From Clostridia bacterium (GTDB taxonomy: Bacteria > Bacillota > Clostridia > Christensenellales > Aristaeellaceae), in the NCBI GenBank assembly GCA_017412445.1, contig JAFPYA010000125.1, positions 1 through 5,775 of the forward strand: a stretch of 5,775 nt of DNA, in the 5' to 3' direction. The stretch's first letter is position 1. Every line of letters begins with the position of its first letter. Positions 5,344 through 5,775 of the stretch are shown in pieces. A program made the translations under genes and the position numbers. The notes beneath the pieces are model-generated. The model saw nothing but the letters and a program-made list of their open reading frames with translations. It was not told the DNA's origin and did no database searches.

Positions 5344-5775
5344 TTATATAAGCTGTTCGACAAAAGAGGCGAGCTTTGAAAGCTCTCTTTCGTCCGTTTC
5401 ATCAAAACGGTCGGGTACGGGACTGTCTATGTCCAATACGCCCACAACCTCGCCGTCCTTAAAGAGCGGCAGCACTATCTCGCTTTTTGAGGCGCTGTCG
5501 CAGGCGATGTGTCCCGGAAAAGCGTGCACGTCCCTTACGTTTACGACCTTGCCGCTCATGAACGCCTTCTGGCATACGCCCCTGCCCTTTTTGAGCCGCA
5601 CGCACGCTGGCCTGCCCTGAAAAACGTCCAGAACCAGATCCTCGCCATCCTTAAAGTAGAAGCCCGCCCAGTTAATGTCCTCAAGGCTGTAGAATAACAG
5701 CGCGGATATGTTGCAAAGATTCGCGTTGACCCGGCTTATGCCCTCGGTCAGCGCCTCCGCCTGTGCCAGAAGAAG
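5344..5775 (-). CDS. msrC: Free methionine-(R)-sulfoxide reductase (GAF-domain fRMsr), 5' end cut off
   Basis: The last 143 codons are visible; the frame enters from the right edge and ends at TAA 5344-5346. The enzyme reduces free L-methionine-(R)-sulfoxide to methionine in the cytoplasm using a GAF domain and a cysteine relay recharged by thioredoxin. Family landmarks are DINWAGFYF (visible residues 33-41), FQGRPACVRLKKGRGVC (52-68), DVHAFPGHIACDSASKSEI (82-100) and GVLDIDSPVPDRFD. The three cysteines (visible residues 58, 68, 92) are spaced 10 and 24 apart, the same as Cys84, Cys94 and Cys118 of the E. coli enzyme, so it should be active. The fragment begins LLLAQAEALTEG, which in relatives lies roughly 15-25 residues into a protein of about 160, so only a short N-terminal piece is missing. 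An internal GTG at 5601 is not the start, since it would remove the first cysteine. It is transcriptionally separate from the downstream operon. The msrC symbol follows E. coli usage. Confidence 0.95.
   Translation of the reverse strand, partial: LLLAQAEALTEGISRVNANLCNISALLFYSLEDINWAGFYFKDGEDLVLDVFQGRPACVRLKKGRGVCQKAFMSGKVVNVRDVHAFPGHIACDSASKSEIVLPLFKDGEVVGVLDIDSPVPDRFDETDERELSKLASFVEQLI

Noticed and set aside
5344..5601. Short 85-codon version of the sulfoxide reductase starting at GTG 5601
   Set aside because: The frame stays open to the window edge and the upstream codons encode the conserved DINWAGFYF and PAC motifs, so the GTG is internal.

Overview
The window is a tightly packed, minus-strand bacterial segment. 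It is moderately GC-rich, yet it uses many ATA (Ile) and AGG (Arg) codons, has strong AGGAGG-type ribosome binding sites, and carries an MBOAT gene followed by a DHHW-type gene. This combination points to a GC-rich member of the Clostridia (Bacillota), probably an anaerobic or host-associated lineage. The lineage is inferred from style only; there is no rRNA or other marker gene here.

Transcription runs from high to low coordinates. At the right edge (5775 to 5344) is the 3' part of a free methionine-(R)-sulfoxide reductase gene, with all three signature cysteines at the expected spacing. A strong intrinsic terminator follows directly (about 5306-5336). A near-consensus sigma-A promoter (TTGACT, 17 nt, TATACT; 5238-5266) then starts a new transcription unit. 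That unit reads: (1) a continuous 681-codon frame (5197-3152) joining a PF01261-type TIM-barrel sugar isomerase/epimerase to a Gfo/Idh/MocA NAD(P)-dependent sugar dehydrogenase with no stop codon between them; (2) 10 nt later, a second PF01261-type TIM-barrel epimerase/isomerase (3141-2368); (3) a 74-nt gap holding a strong hairpin with a UUCG loop; (4) an MBOAT-family membrane O-acyltransferase (2293-887); (5) 12 nt later, a DHHW/AlgX-like extracytoplasmic protein whose 3' end lies outside the window (874 to beyond 1).

The likely logic has two parts. The first is a cytoplasmic sugar or cyclitol module, in which the dehydrogenase oxidises a sugar hydroxyl to a keto group and the two metal-dependent TIM barrels isomerise, epimerise or cleave the products. 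The second is an export-side O-acetylation module, in which MBOAT passes an acyl group across the membrane and the DHHW protein handles transfer onto a surface or secreted glycan. Whether the two modules serve one pathway or merely share a transcript is not decided by the sequence. The hairpin between them may set their relative expression.

The most notable feature is the in-frame isomerase-dehydrogenase fusion. The junction still carries a Shine-Dalgarno sequence and an ATG for the second domain, and a TAATAA double stop sits in the neighbouring frame. It could be a young natural fusion, a dual-output gene, or a one-base sequence error.
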